From NCBI GenBank assembly GCA_002842515.1, contig PHDC01000001.1, positions 1,612,001-1,676,000 on the forward strand: a stretch of DNA of 64,000 nt, in the 5' to 3' direction. Shown here piece after piece: positions 36,708 through 44,822 of this stretch. Both the position numbers and the translations under genes were made by a program. The notes below the pieces were generated by a model, which searched no databases, had not been told where the DNA came from, and saw only the letters and a list, made by a program, of their open reading frames with translations. Within the stretch, counting starts at the first letter, position 1, and every line of letters starts with the position of its first letter. Source of the DNA: Bacteroidetes bacterium HGW-Bacteroidetes-5. GTDB lineage: Bacteria; Bacteroidota; Bacteroidia; Bacteroidales; UBA932.

Positions 36708-37550
36708 ATGAAACAAGTAAAACTAACACCCAAAAAGGCATTTATGAAATGCGGAACCTGCAGCAGTGCTATGTTCCATTTGCTTAATCAGGAGTTTGAC
36801 AACCTGAGTGAGACAGAGGAAAAAGCGTGTGACCTTTTAGCAGGAGGGGTAGCACAAAAGGGGCATCAGTGCGGGATGCTTTGGGGTGCCTCTCTGGCTG
36901 TTGGAGTAGAATCACTCAAAAGACACAGTGACAAAAACCATGCAATTGCATCTTCAATAACAGCGTCACAATACATAGTAGAATCTTTTGAAAAGAGAAC
37001 CAAAACAGTTAATTGCAGGGATATTTCAGGAATTGATTGGGAAAACAAACTGGATTTTGCCCTCTATATGGCAAAAACTATTCTGCAGGGATTTGTATAC
37101 AGTCCTTGTTTCAAACTTATTGACAAGTGGACTCCGGAAGCCATTCAGGCAGCTAACAAAGGGTTTGCAGGTAAAAAGATATACAGCAAAAATTGTATAA
37201 GCTGTGCATCCGAGGTTGTAAAAAAAATGGGGGCAAGTGAGCAAGAGAGTATTATAGTTTCGGGTTTTGCAGGAGGAATTGGCCTGAGCGGAAATGGTTG
37301 CGGGGCTTTAAGTGCAGCAATATGGTATAAAATGTTAGACTGGGAGAAAAAGAATACCGGGAAAAACCCTGCCTTTTTTAATAATCAGGATGTAAAGAGT
37401 TTATTAAGGTCATTTTATATCCAGACTGACTCCGAAATGTTGTGCAGGAAGATTTGCGGGAAACAATTTGAATCAATTGACGAACACTCGGATTATATTC
37501 GAAGCGGTGGTTGTAAAAACATAATTGAAGCACTGGCAAATTCACGATGA
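36708..37550 (+). CDS. tandem C-GCAxxG-C-C redox-type protein
   Basis: This 280-residue protein looks like a duplication of the C_GCAxxG_C_C family, whose members are usually about half as long and are thought to bind a metal or act in redox chemistry. The first unit has Cys15 and Cys18, Cys55 in QCGMLWGAS, Cys103 and Cys134. The second has Cys163 and Cys166, Cys198 in GCGALSAA, then Cys246, Cys250 and Cys269. There is no export signal. It overlaps the cysteine desulfurase gene by 4 bp (ATGA), so the two are translationally coupled. A role in handling sulfur or a metal-sulfur cofactor is inferred. Confidence 0.75.
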   Translation: MKQVKLTPKKAFMKCGTCSSAMFHLLNQEFDNLSETEEKACDLLAGGVAQKGHQCGMLWGASLAVGVESLKRHSDKNHAIASSITASQYIVESFEKRTKTVNCRDISGIDWENKLDFALYMAKTILQGFVYSPCFKLIDKWTPEAIQAANKGFAGKKIYSKNCISCASEVVKKMGASEQESIIVSGFAGGIGLSGNGCGALSAAIWYKMLDWEKKNTGKNPAFFNNQDVKSLLRSFYIQTDSEMLCRKICGKQFESIDEHSDYIRSGGCKNIIEALANSR

Positions 37551-38698
37551 AAAGATTTCTTTATAAGCGGCAGGTCTATCTTGACAATAATGCCACAACA
37601 TACGTTAGCAAACGTGTGCAGAGAATTATGATGCGGGTATTAAAATATTATTGGGGCAATCCATCATCGGGTTATCACATTGGTAAAATGTCGGCACAAA
37701 TTATTGAGAAGGCCCGCGGGCAAGTTGCAGATGCCGTTCGTGCCCATTCACACGAGATATATTTTACAGGATGTGCCACTGAATCTAACAACGCTGTCTT
37801 AAAAACATTAACTAATCACTTCTATCCTCAAAAGAAGAAAATCATCTCTACTCCCGTTGAACACCCTTCTATAATGAACACATTAGAATATCTACAAACT
37901 CAAGGAGTTGTGGTTCAATATTGTCCTGTAGACAGATATGGGTTTATTTCCATTAAAGAGTTAGAGACTCTTATAGATGAAGAGACCTTTTTAATATGCT
38001 GTATGTTTGCAAATAATGAGATTGGAACTATTCAAAATATCAAAGAAGTATCTGCACTCGCAAAATCTCAGAATGTTCTTGTATTATGTGATTGTGTTCA
38101 GGCATTAGGAAAGGTGCCGGTTGATGTGAAGGATTTGGGGGTAGATTATGCAACATTCTCTGCTCATAAGCTCTATGGACCAAAGGGAGTTGGAGCATTA
38201 TATGCAAAGATAAGCAGCCCCCTTGAGCCATTCATCCACGGCGGACATCAGGAAGAGGGAATGCGTGCGGGCACAGAATCGGTTCATAATATTGCAGGTT
38301 TTGGCGTGGCTTGTAAGGATGTTAAAAACCTTATAGCCTATTCCGAAAAAACAAGACTACTAAAAGAACAATTTATAAAACGACTGAAAGTCATCAAACC
38401 CGATATAATAATCAACTCTCCAACAGACAATTGTTTGCCAAATACAGTCAGTATTACTTTCCCGAATATCAACAGCAAAGAACTTATGATGATGTTAGAT
38501 TATAACGGCATTGCCGTATCATCCGGTTCTGCGTGCAGCAGTCAATTAAACAAACCGTCCCACGTTTTAAAAGCTATTGGATTATCCGATAAAGAAGCAA
38601 CAGAAACTCTTCGAATCAGTTTCGGTAAAGAGACATCGGAAAGAGATATCAGATATACTATAAAAGTGATAGATAATTACTTGAAAAACAGCAGATGA
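37547..38698 (+). CDS. cysteine desulfurase (IscS/NifS-like)
   Basis: The 383-residue PLP enzyme takes sulfur from cysteine and holds it as a persulfide. It starts with the family signature YLDNNATT (11-18). His106 in VEHPS stacks on PLP, Lys208 in FSAHKLYGPKG binds it, and Cys330 in SSGSACSSQ on the mobile loop is the persulfide carrier. No IscU, SufU or other scaffold gene is near. Instead it sits between the tandem C-GCAxxG-C-C gene and a TPR gene with 4-bp overlaps on both sides, suggesting a dedicated sulfur donor rather than the housekeeping enzyme. Confidence 0.93.
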   Translation: MKRFLYKRQVYLDNNATTYVSKRVQRIMMRVLKYYWGNPSSGYHIGKMSAQIIEKARGQVADAVRAHSHEIYFTGCATESNNAVLKTLTNHFYPQKKKIISTPVEHPSIMNTLEYLQTQGVVVQYCPVDRYGFISIKELETLIDEETFLICCMFANNEIGTIQNIKEVSALAKSQNVLVLCDCVQALGKVPVDVKDLGVDYATFSAHKLYGPKGVGALYAKISSPLEPFIHGGHQEEGMRAGTESVHNIAGFGVACKDVKNLIAYSEKTRLLKEQFIKRLKVIKPDIIINSPTDNCLPNTVSITFPNINSKELMMMLDYNGIAVSSGSACSSQLNKPSHVLKAIGLSDKEATETLRISFGKETSERDIRYTIKVIDNYLKNSR

Positions 38699-39969
38699 AA
38701 CAGCCGATAGTAATATTGCTTTTTGTCCTTTTGACATTACAAGCTTACGGACAAAACCCGACATTAAAAGAACAGGCTCTGGATAAGTTCAAAAAAGAAC
38801 ATTACTCAGAAGCAATTCTCTTATTGGAACAAGCGGCAAAAGAGACCCCGAAGGATGCGGAAATTTTTTACTATTTGGGATGGTTCAACCATTACAGGGC
38901 ATACGATAGTCGACCATTGAGCGGATACAGCTTTTCATATTCCGAACAAATTTTCAAATATTTGGACAAAGCCCTTGAACTCAAGCCCGATTATGGCGAT
39001 GCAAAGTACTTTTACGGTGCGGAATGTAGCGGAAACGCCTTTATTGCAATGCAGAATAATGATGCGGAGAAGTTAAGGTATTTCTATAAATTGGCCAATG
39101 ACAAAGGTGCATATCCGGCCTGGCTAAAAGAGTTCGGGCGAAATTTCCTGAAAAGTTGCGATGCTAACGCAATTTTATTTACAGGCGGAAATGCCGACTT
39201 TGATGTTTGTCTTTATTTACAATTACACGAAAACGTGAGAACAGATATTACCCTCGTGCCCATTGGAAACATTGACCGGCCCTGGTATGTGAAATTCATT
39301 AAAACCGGATTAGATGGTACAATTAAAAAAGTTGATCTAAACCTCACAGACCAGCAGATAATGGATATACACCCTTTTAAGTGGGACACTACAATGGTTT
39401 CAATCAAATTATCCTCAGAGGACAAAAAGCAATTTGGGTTATCAGATAACTATCTGTTTCAATGGCAGGTTGAACCTGACCTGTTTTCTGAAAGGATGCA
39501 CTCAAAAATTGAAAGCGAAAAAGCAAAAAAGCGCGCATACCTAAGCCCACAAAGGGCCATACTTTTACAGATAGTTGAGGATAATTTTTCTCACAGACCA
39601 ATTTATTTCTCAAACTTTTGCTCCCCAACACTTTTTGGGGGACTGAATTCATTTTTTCAAAACTGTGGGCTGGTTTCACGCCTAACGCCTGTTTTGACAA
39701 AGGACACCGAATTTGCATTCAATTATTCAAAAATGGATGAATTACTTCAAGAACAGAATGTTGTAAATTTTAAAACATTAATAAATAGCAGTATGCCTCG
39801 CATTTCCGGCGTTATTGTATCTGGTTATTACAACACTTTGCTTAATTTATCTGAAAAATTCGACAAGACTAATGACCTAAAAGGTAAAAATTACCTGAAA
39901 CTGCTATTTGAAAAGCACTTAAAGATAGGATATGACACAGAATTTGAGAATGAAATCCAAAAAAAATGA
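38695..39969 (+). CDS. secreted TPR protein with a DUF2723-like C-terminal domain
   Basis: This 424-residue protein has a signal peptide (cleavage near YGQ, 21) and TPR-like helices at about 25-120 (DKFKKEHYSEAILLLEQAAKE; KYLDKALELKPDYGDAKYFY). The rest contains AILFTGGNADFDVCLYLQ, TLVPIGNIDRPWYV and RPIYFSNFCSP ... CGLVSRLTPV. These resemble the soluble tail of large DUF2723 membrane proteins of Bacteroidota, but the membrane part is missing. It would lie in the periplasm while its operon neighbours are cytoplasmic. Overlaps of 4 bp at both ends couple it to them. Confidence 0.65.
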   Translation: MKQPIVILLFVLLTLQAYGQNPTLKEQALDKFKKEHYSEAILLLEQAAKETPKDAEIFYYLGWFNHYRAYDSRPLSGYSFSYSEQIFKYLDKALELKPDYGDAKYFYGAECSGNAFIAMQNNDAEKLRYFYKLANDKGAYPAWLKEFGRNFLKSCDANAILFTGGNADFDVCLYLQLHENVRTDITLVPIGNIDRPWYVKFIKTGLDGTIKKVDLNLTDQQIMDIHPFKWDTTMVSIKLSSEDKKQFGLSDNYLFQWQVEPDLFSERMHSKIESEKAKKRAYLSPQRAILLQIVEDNFSHRPIYFSNFCSPTLFGGLNSFFQNCGLVSRLTPVLTKDTEFAFNYSKMDELLQEQNVVNFKTLINSSMPRISGVIVSGYYNTLLNLSEKFDKTNDLKGKNYLKLLFEKHLKIGYDTEFENEIQKK

Positions 39970-40961
39970 AAGCAATTGTACACACAAAATATGGACCTCC
40001 TGACGAACTACAGCTTAAAGAGGTACAAAAACCAGTTCCCAAGGAGAATGAAGTGTTGATAAAAATACACGCGACAACAGTAACAACTACGGACTGCAAC
40101 GCTCGTAACTTCACATTTGTCCCTAAATCATTTATGTTTTTCGCACGACTAGTGTTTGGTTTCAAAAAACCCAAAATAAATATTCTAGGAATTGATTTGG
40201 CAGGAGAAATTGAAGCTGTAGGCAAAGATGTAAAGCTATTTAAGAAGGGTGACCAGGTTTTTGGATCACCCGGAACCAAATTCGGTGCCCACGCAGAGTA
40301 TGTTTGTGTTCCCGAAGATGGTGCACTGGCTATAAAACCGGCTAGTATGTCCTGGGAGGAGGCTGCCGCTATTTCATTAGCGGGAAATACTGCACTGTTT
40401 TTTATTAGAGATTTGGCAAAAATTCAAACCGGACAAAAAATACTTATCCACGGCGCTTCCGGGGCAATCGGAACCTATGCCGTTCAACTTGCTAAATACT
40501 ATGGTGCAGAAGTTACAGGAGTCTGTAGTGCCACTAATGTAGAAATGGTTAAATCTTTAGGCGCCGATAAGGTAATTGATTATACCAAAGAGGATTTTAC
40601 CAAAACCGATGAGAGATATGATTTTGTTTTTGATGTGGTAGGCAAGACTACATTCTTACAATGCAAGGGCATATTAAAACAAAAGGGAATTTATCTTGAA
40701 AACAACCTTGAACTAAAGGATATTCTAATAATGATGTGGAGATCATTAGTTGGAGGTAAAAAAATTAAGGGAGGGGTATCAATTGAGCGTGCAGAAAACC
40801 TGAATTTCTTTATTGAACTTATAGAATCCGGAAAGTTAAAACCGGTTATTGATAGAACATTTCCACTCGAAAAGAGCGCAGAAGCTTTTCGATATGTCGA
40901 GTTAGGACATAAAAAGGGGAATGTAATCATTATAAACCAGTCATTTAATTGTAACTTTTAA
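39966..40961 (+). CDS. NAD(P)-dependent medium-chain reductase, paralogue 3
   Basis: The 331-residue MDR enzyme has the same plan as the copies at 30700 and 35572: KAIVHTKYGPPDELQLKEV at the start, KGDQVFGSPGTKFGAHAEYV, the Rossmann motif HGASGAIGTYAVQLAKYYGA and GADKVIDYTKEDF. It is the last gene of the third operon with a LytTR-type promoter and overlaps the TPR gene by 4 bp. Each of the three operons thus holds one such reductase. Confidence 0.9.
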   Translation: MKAIVHTKYGPPDELQLKEVQKPVPKENEVLIKIHATTVTTTDCNARNFTFVPKSFMFFARLVFGFKKPKINILGIDLAGEIEAVGKDVKLFKKGDQVFGSPGTKFGAHAEYVCVPEDGALAIKPASMSWEEAAAISLAGNTALFFIRDLAKIQTGQKILIHGASGAIGTYAVQLAKYYGAEVTGVCSATNVEMVKSLGADKVIDYTKEDFTKTDERYDFVFDVVGKTTFLQCKGILKQKGIYLENNLELKDILIMMWRSLVGGKKIKGGVSIERAENLNFFIELIESGKLKPVIDRTFPLEKSAEAFRYVELGHKKGNVIIINQSFNCNF

Positions 40962-40976
40962 AAACAAATAATGAGG

Positions 40977-41213
40977 ATGAAAAAGATTACAGTATTATTA
41001 TTTTTGGTGTTTTTCAACATCTCTCTCTTCGGCAAAGAATTTGTTAAAATCGCAACACCTACTAATGCGGATAAAAAAATGTCGGAGAATACTGCTAATG
41101 ATAAGTTAGCCGATCTATATGCAATGACAGAGAAATACAAATTGGCTGTTGAAAAATTTAATTCTTCTATGTCAAAAATACGCGAATCAAAATACAAGCG
41201 CCCGGTTAGCTAA
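40977..41213 (+). CDS. small secreted protein
   Basis: From the ATG at 40977 (an ATG six bases earlier is also possible) this is a 78-residue protein with a signal peptide (KKITVLLFLVFFNISLFG) and a short charged helix-forming mature part (KLADLYAMTEKYKLAVEKFNSSM). No family is recognised. It follows reductase 3 by 15 bp and precedes a lipoprotein hydrolase by 8 bp, so it may belong to the same transcript. Confidence 0.55.
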   Translation: MKKITVLLFLVFFNISLFGKEFVKIATPTNADKKMSENTANDKLADLYAMTEKYKLAVEKFNSSMSKIRESKYKRPVS

Positions 41214-41221
41214 AGTCTAAT

Positions 41222-42151
41222 ATGATAAAAGGTGCGCTGTTGTTGCTCACGCTTATATTAACCTCGTGCAGCGGAATGAAAAACAGAGAGAGAGTTCTCC
41301 CCAAAGAGGGTGAAGAGGGCTGCTTTGTTGCAGTGAGAGATGGCCTTAAAATATTTGTTTATGAGTATGTTCCAGGGAGTAATTTTTTAAATACAATTTA
41401 TAATATTTCCGGAATTACAGGCATAAACCATAAAGCAGAAAGAGACATTGTTGAAAAGTTAAGTAACAACCAAAATCGGGTGGTTGTGATACATCCGCGT
41501 GGCACAGGATACTCCGAGGGAACAAGAGGAGACGGCAAGAGTTTGTCAGATTTTGTAGCGGATTATGTTGAAATTATAACGAGTGATAAATACAGCAATG
41601 ACAACACCAGAAAAGTAATTCTATACGGACACAGTATGTCATCTGCAATAGCCATTATGGTAGGTAATGAGCTCCCAAAAGTTGACGGCCTTATTCTGGT
41701 AAACCCACCATATAAGCTAAAATCGGCCAAAGGAATGTCCCCGGGTCTCGTTGATTATCTCAAATACATTGGCTACTATATTTTTGCACCTCGAGTACCA
41801 ATTGTGAATATGGCAGGAGAACCATCTATGATAGAAGATGAGTCTGACAGAAGGGAATCAGAAGAGAGGAACAGCGACCCGCTTTTAGTCAAGTACTTTA
41901 GTATTCACTATATGTCCGAATCCAAAAAAGTAATGGATTCGATGGTTAAAAATGCACAGCAGGCAGATTTCCCATTGTTGCTGTTATATGGTGAAAATGA
42001 TAAGATTGTAGACAAAGCAGGATGTGATGAAATCTTTTCTGCCTGGAAAAACCAAAACAAAAAATTCGAAATCATAAACGGGGGGTCACACGGAAAGTCA
42101 ACTGTAGTAATGGGGATGGAAAGTATTTTAAAATGGGTAGAGAACTTATAA
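41222..42151 (+). CDS. alpha/beta hydrolase lipoprotein
   Basis: The 309-residue protein has a lipoprotein signal with Cys16 (LILTSC). The alpha/beta-hydrolase core has nucleophile motif YGHSMSSAIA, preceded by VIHPRGTGYSEG, an Asp in YGENDKIVD and His in NGGSHGKSTV. It resembles monoacylglycerol-lipase-like enzymes that act on lipids or small esters and would be anchored in the envelope. It is probably the last gene of the run started at 36708, but has no clear regulatory tie. Confidence 0.8.
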   Translation: MIKGALLLLTLILTSCSGMKNRERVLPKEGEEGCFVAVRDGLKIFVYEYVPGSNFLNTIYNISGITGINHKAERDIVEKLSNNQNRVVVIHPRGTGYSEGTRGDGKSLSDFVADYVEIITSDKYSNDNTRKVILYGHSMSSAIAIMVGNELPKVDGLILVNPPYKLKSAKGMSPGLVDYLKYIGYYIFAPRVPIVNMAGEPSMIEDESDRRESEERNSDPLLVKYFSIHYMSESKKVMDSMVKNAQQADFPLLLLYGENDKIVDKAGCDEIFSAWKNQNKKFEIINGGSHGKSTVVMGMESILKWVENL

Positions 42152-42189
42152 ACAACTCTCCTTGCTATAAGATTTCCGGCAAAATTCAC

Positions 42190-42197
42190 TATTTTTG
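42190..42197 (+). promoter_or_regulatory. -7 promoter element for the serine hydrolase
   Basis: TATTTTTG matches TAnnTTTG, 79 bp before the ATG at 42277. No convincing -33 element was found at the normal distance. Confidence 0.35.
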
Positions 42198-42276
42198 TGG
42201 TTAACCCCGGAATTGCTTGATATCAAAGAAATGCAATAACCATTATGTACGAAACTCCATTTAAAACCAACCTATT

Positions 42277-43464
42277 ATGAAAAACAGATTTAACATCCGA
42301 CAGATTTTGTCGTTAATCCTGGCCATAACTATGTTTTCGGCCTGTAGTCAAACTAAAGAGGAGAGGGCTCAGGAGCAGATGGGGATAATCTTAGACAGTA
42401 CCAAAGCGGTTGGCCTTGCCGTTGCTGTGGTTAAGGATGGAGAGATAATTTACAGTGCTACCTTCGGTAAAAAGAGTATAGAGGAGGGATCTCCAATTGC
42501 TCAGGATGACATCTTTCGGATAGCTTCAATATCTAAGTCATTCACAACAACTGCGCTTATGACCCTGGTGGAGAGGGAGAAACTTGCCCTGGATATGGAT
42601 GTAAGTGACCTCATCGGGTTCCGGGTAAGAAATCCGAAGTTCTCGGATGTGGTAATTACATTGAAGATGTTGTTGTCGCATTCATCAAGTCTTAACGATA
42701 CTCAGGGATATTTTCGTCTGGACTACCTCAATCCGGCAACCAATCCGGATTTTGCGAAGTGTTATAATGACTACCAGCCGGGCTCAAAATATGAGTACTG
42801 TAACTTGGGATTCAACACAATAGGTGCCATTGTAGAGAAATATGCAGGTGTTAGATTTGACAACTATGTTGTTGAGGCTCTTTTAAAACCACTTGGTCTA
42901 TATGCAAACTTTAACCCTGACTCACTGGATGCGGCTAAGTTTGTTCCCCTTTACAGCTACGAACCAATCGACACACTTGAGGGGTCGGAGAGGATCTTCA
43001 AACATCAGCCGATGGCATATGTGAGCAGGGCAAAAGAGATTGACTCTGCCTATGTAATGGGTTACAGCACCCCTCTCTTTTCGCCAACAGGTGGAATGAA
43101 GATATCTGCATACGACTTAGCCCGCTATATGTTAATGCATATGAACTATGGAGAGGTGCCTGCTACCGGAGTCAGGATTATTTCAGAAGAGAGTGCCAAA
43201 ATGATGCAGGCCCCTGTTATTGAGACCGGGACCGGCGAGTTTTATTGCCTTGCTTTGAGGACAAGTGAAAATCTTATCCCGGGAGAGAAGATGGTTGGCC
43301 ACACAGGCTCTGCTTACGGTCTTTACAGCGCAATGTTTTTTGAACCACAGAAGAGATTCGGCATCGTAATGATGACAAACGGCTACTCCCCAAAATATAA
43401 AGATGGTTTTACCACAATTCAGGGAGATGTTACAAGGGCGCTTTACGAGATTTTCATCAAATAA
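42277..43464 (+). CDS. beta-lactamase-fold serine hydrolase, lipoprotein
   Basis: The 395-residue protein has a lipoprotein signal with Cys23 (FSACSQ) and the class C beta-lactamase/penicillin-binding-protein fold. Ser84-x-x-Lys87 (SISK) is the nucleophile motif, Tyr174-Cys-Asn176 the YxN motif, and GHTGSAYG supplies the third box. Such proteins are often D-amino-acid peptidases or esterases rather than true beta-lactamases. It is followed by a glycosyltransferase 23 bp later. Confidence 0.88.
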   Translation: MKNRFNIRQILSLILAITMFSACSQTKEERAQEQMGIILDSTKAVGLAVAVVKDGEIIYSATFGKKSIEEGSPIAQDDIFRIASISKSFTTTALMTLVEREKLALDMDVSDLIGFRVRNPKFSDVVITLKMLLSHSSSLNDTQGYFRLDYLNPATNPDFAKCYNDYQPGSKYEYCNLGFNTIGAIVEKYAGVRFDNYVVEALLKPLGLYANFNPDSLDAAKFVPLYSYEPIDTLEGSERIFKHQPMAYVSRAKEIDSAYVMGYSTPLFSPTGGMKISAYDLARYMLMHMNYGEVPATGVRIISEESAKMMQAPVIETGTGEFYCLALRTSENLIPGEKMVGHTGSAYGLYSAMFFEPQKRFGIVMMTNGYSPKYKDGFTTIQGDVTRALYEIFIK

Positions 43465-43487
43465 ATAGAGGTTAGAAAAATTATCCG

Positions 43488-44795
43488 GTGAAGAGAGTTC
43501 TCATTATTACCTATTACTGGCCACCGGCCGGGGGGTCAGGAGTTCAGCGCTGGCTTAAGTTTGTTAAATACCTGCGGGAGTTTGGCTACGAGCCGGTTGT
43601 ATATACCCCGTTCAACCCGGAGTTTATGGCTGTAGACAAAACTCTTCTAAGCGAGATCCCCTCCGGAGTAGAGGTAATCAAGAGAGAGATTACCGAGCCA
43701 TACTCTATCTACAAACTCTTGACCGGGAAGAAGGAGAGCGGAGTCAAACCTGGGTTTATAAAAAGCGGTAACGGCAAATCAAAATTTTCAGAGAGAGCCT
43801 CGCTCTTTATTAGAAGTAACCTCTTTATTCCGGATCCAAAAATGTTATGGATCTCACCATCTGCACGCTTTTTAGTTAAACATCTAAAGGAGAGTTCTGT
43901 AGATGTAATTGTAAGCACTGGGCCGCCACACTCGATGCACCTTATTGCAAAGAGGGTCTCTAAAGCAACCGGAATCCCCTGGCTGGCAGATTTTCGCGAC
44001 CCGTGGACAAAGATGTACAACTTCAAATACCTGGGCTGCACAAAACCGGTAGAGGCCCTACATAAAAAGCTGGAGAGAGGGGTAATAAGGTGTGCAGATG
44101 CTGTTGTTACCGTAACCAACACAATTGCCGCAGAGCTTCAGGAGCTAAACCCAAAAAGGAGAGTAGAGGTAATTACAAACGGTTACGACAGTGCAGACTT
44201 TCCTCAGATGGATGTTGTTTCACAGGAGAGGTTCACCATAACCTATACAGGTCTCTTTGTGAGGACACAAAACCCGACTGTTTTATGGAGGATTCTTGGT
44301 GAGAGAGTCGGGGCCGGTACAACCGGCTTTGCAGAGAGCCTGCAAATTCGTCTTGTCGGCCACATAGATAGCTCTGTTCTGGAGGATATTTCAAAATACA
44401 AACTGGAGCCATATTTGGTTAAGATGGATTATATGCCTCATAACGAGGTGATAAAACTACAGAGAGAAGCAACCGTTTTACTTCTCTCCTCCGGGCGGGA
44501 ACCGGAGTCCGGGGGAATAATGACCGGAAAGTTTTTTGAGTACCTGGCAGCGGGGAGGCCAATCTTAGGATTCGGGCCAAAAGGGGGAGATATGGATATT
44601 GCGCTGGAGGAGAGCAGGGCGGGAGAGATGTTCGACTACGAAAATTATGACGGAGTTGCTAAGTGGATTGACGCTCAGTATGCCCTTTATACAATTGGGG
44701 CAGCCCCTGTGATGGAGGGAGATATTTCAAAATACTCCAGAAGAGAGCTCACAAAAAAGATGGCAGCAGTGTTGGATGAGATCTGCAAAAAGTGA
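43488..44795 (+). CDS. GT4-type glycosyltransferase
   Basis: This 435-residue protein begins at a GTG. Its N-terminal half opens with VLIITYYWPPAGGSGVQRW, typical of GT-B family 4 enzymes with a glycine-rich acceptor loop. The C-terminal half has YTGLFVRTQNP and the sugar-nucleotide motif SGREPESGGIMTGKFFEYLAAGRPIL with the conserved Glu residues. It probably adds a sugar to a cell-surface glycan on the cytoplasmic side. The next gene (YfhO) starts 27 bp later, so the pair may work on envelope glycans. Confidence 0.9.
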   Translation: MKRVLIITYYWPPAGGSGVQRWLKFVKYLREFGYEPVVYTPFNPEFMAVDKTLLSEIPSGVEVIKREITEPYSIYKLLTGKKESGVKPGFIKSGNGKSKFSERASLFIRSNLFIPDPKMLWISPSARFLVKHLKESSVDVIVSTGPPHSMHLIAKRVSKATGIPWLADFRDPWTKMYNFKYLGCTKPVEALHKKLERGVIRCADAVVTVTNTIAAELQELNPKRRVEVITNGYDSADFPQMDVVSQERFTITYTGLFVRTQNPTVLWRILGERVGAGTTGFAESLQIRLVGHIDSSVLEDISKYKLEPYLVKMDYMPHNEVIKLQREATVLLLSSGREPESGGIMTGKFFEYLAAGRPILGFGPKGGDMDIALEESRAGEMFDYENYDGVAKWIDAQYALYTIGAAPVMEGDISKYSRRELTKKMAAVLDEICKK

Positions 44796-44822
44796 ATAAA
44801 TGAGTGATTAAAAATATTGAAT

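Noticed and set aside
42277-43464. Antibiotic-resistance beta-lactamase
   Set aside because: The SxxK, YxN and HTG boxes are shared by many serine peptidases and esterases. Nothing here shows beta-lactam hydrolysis.
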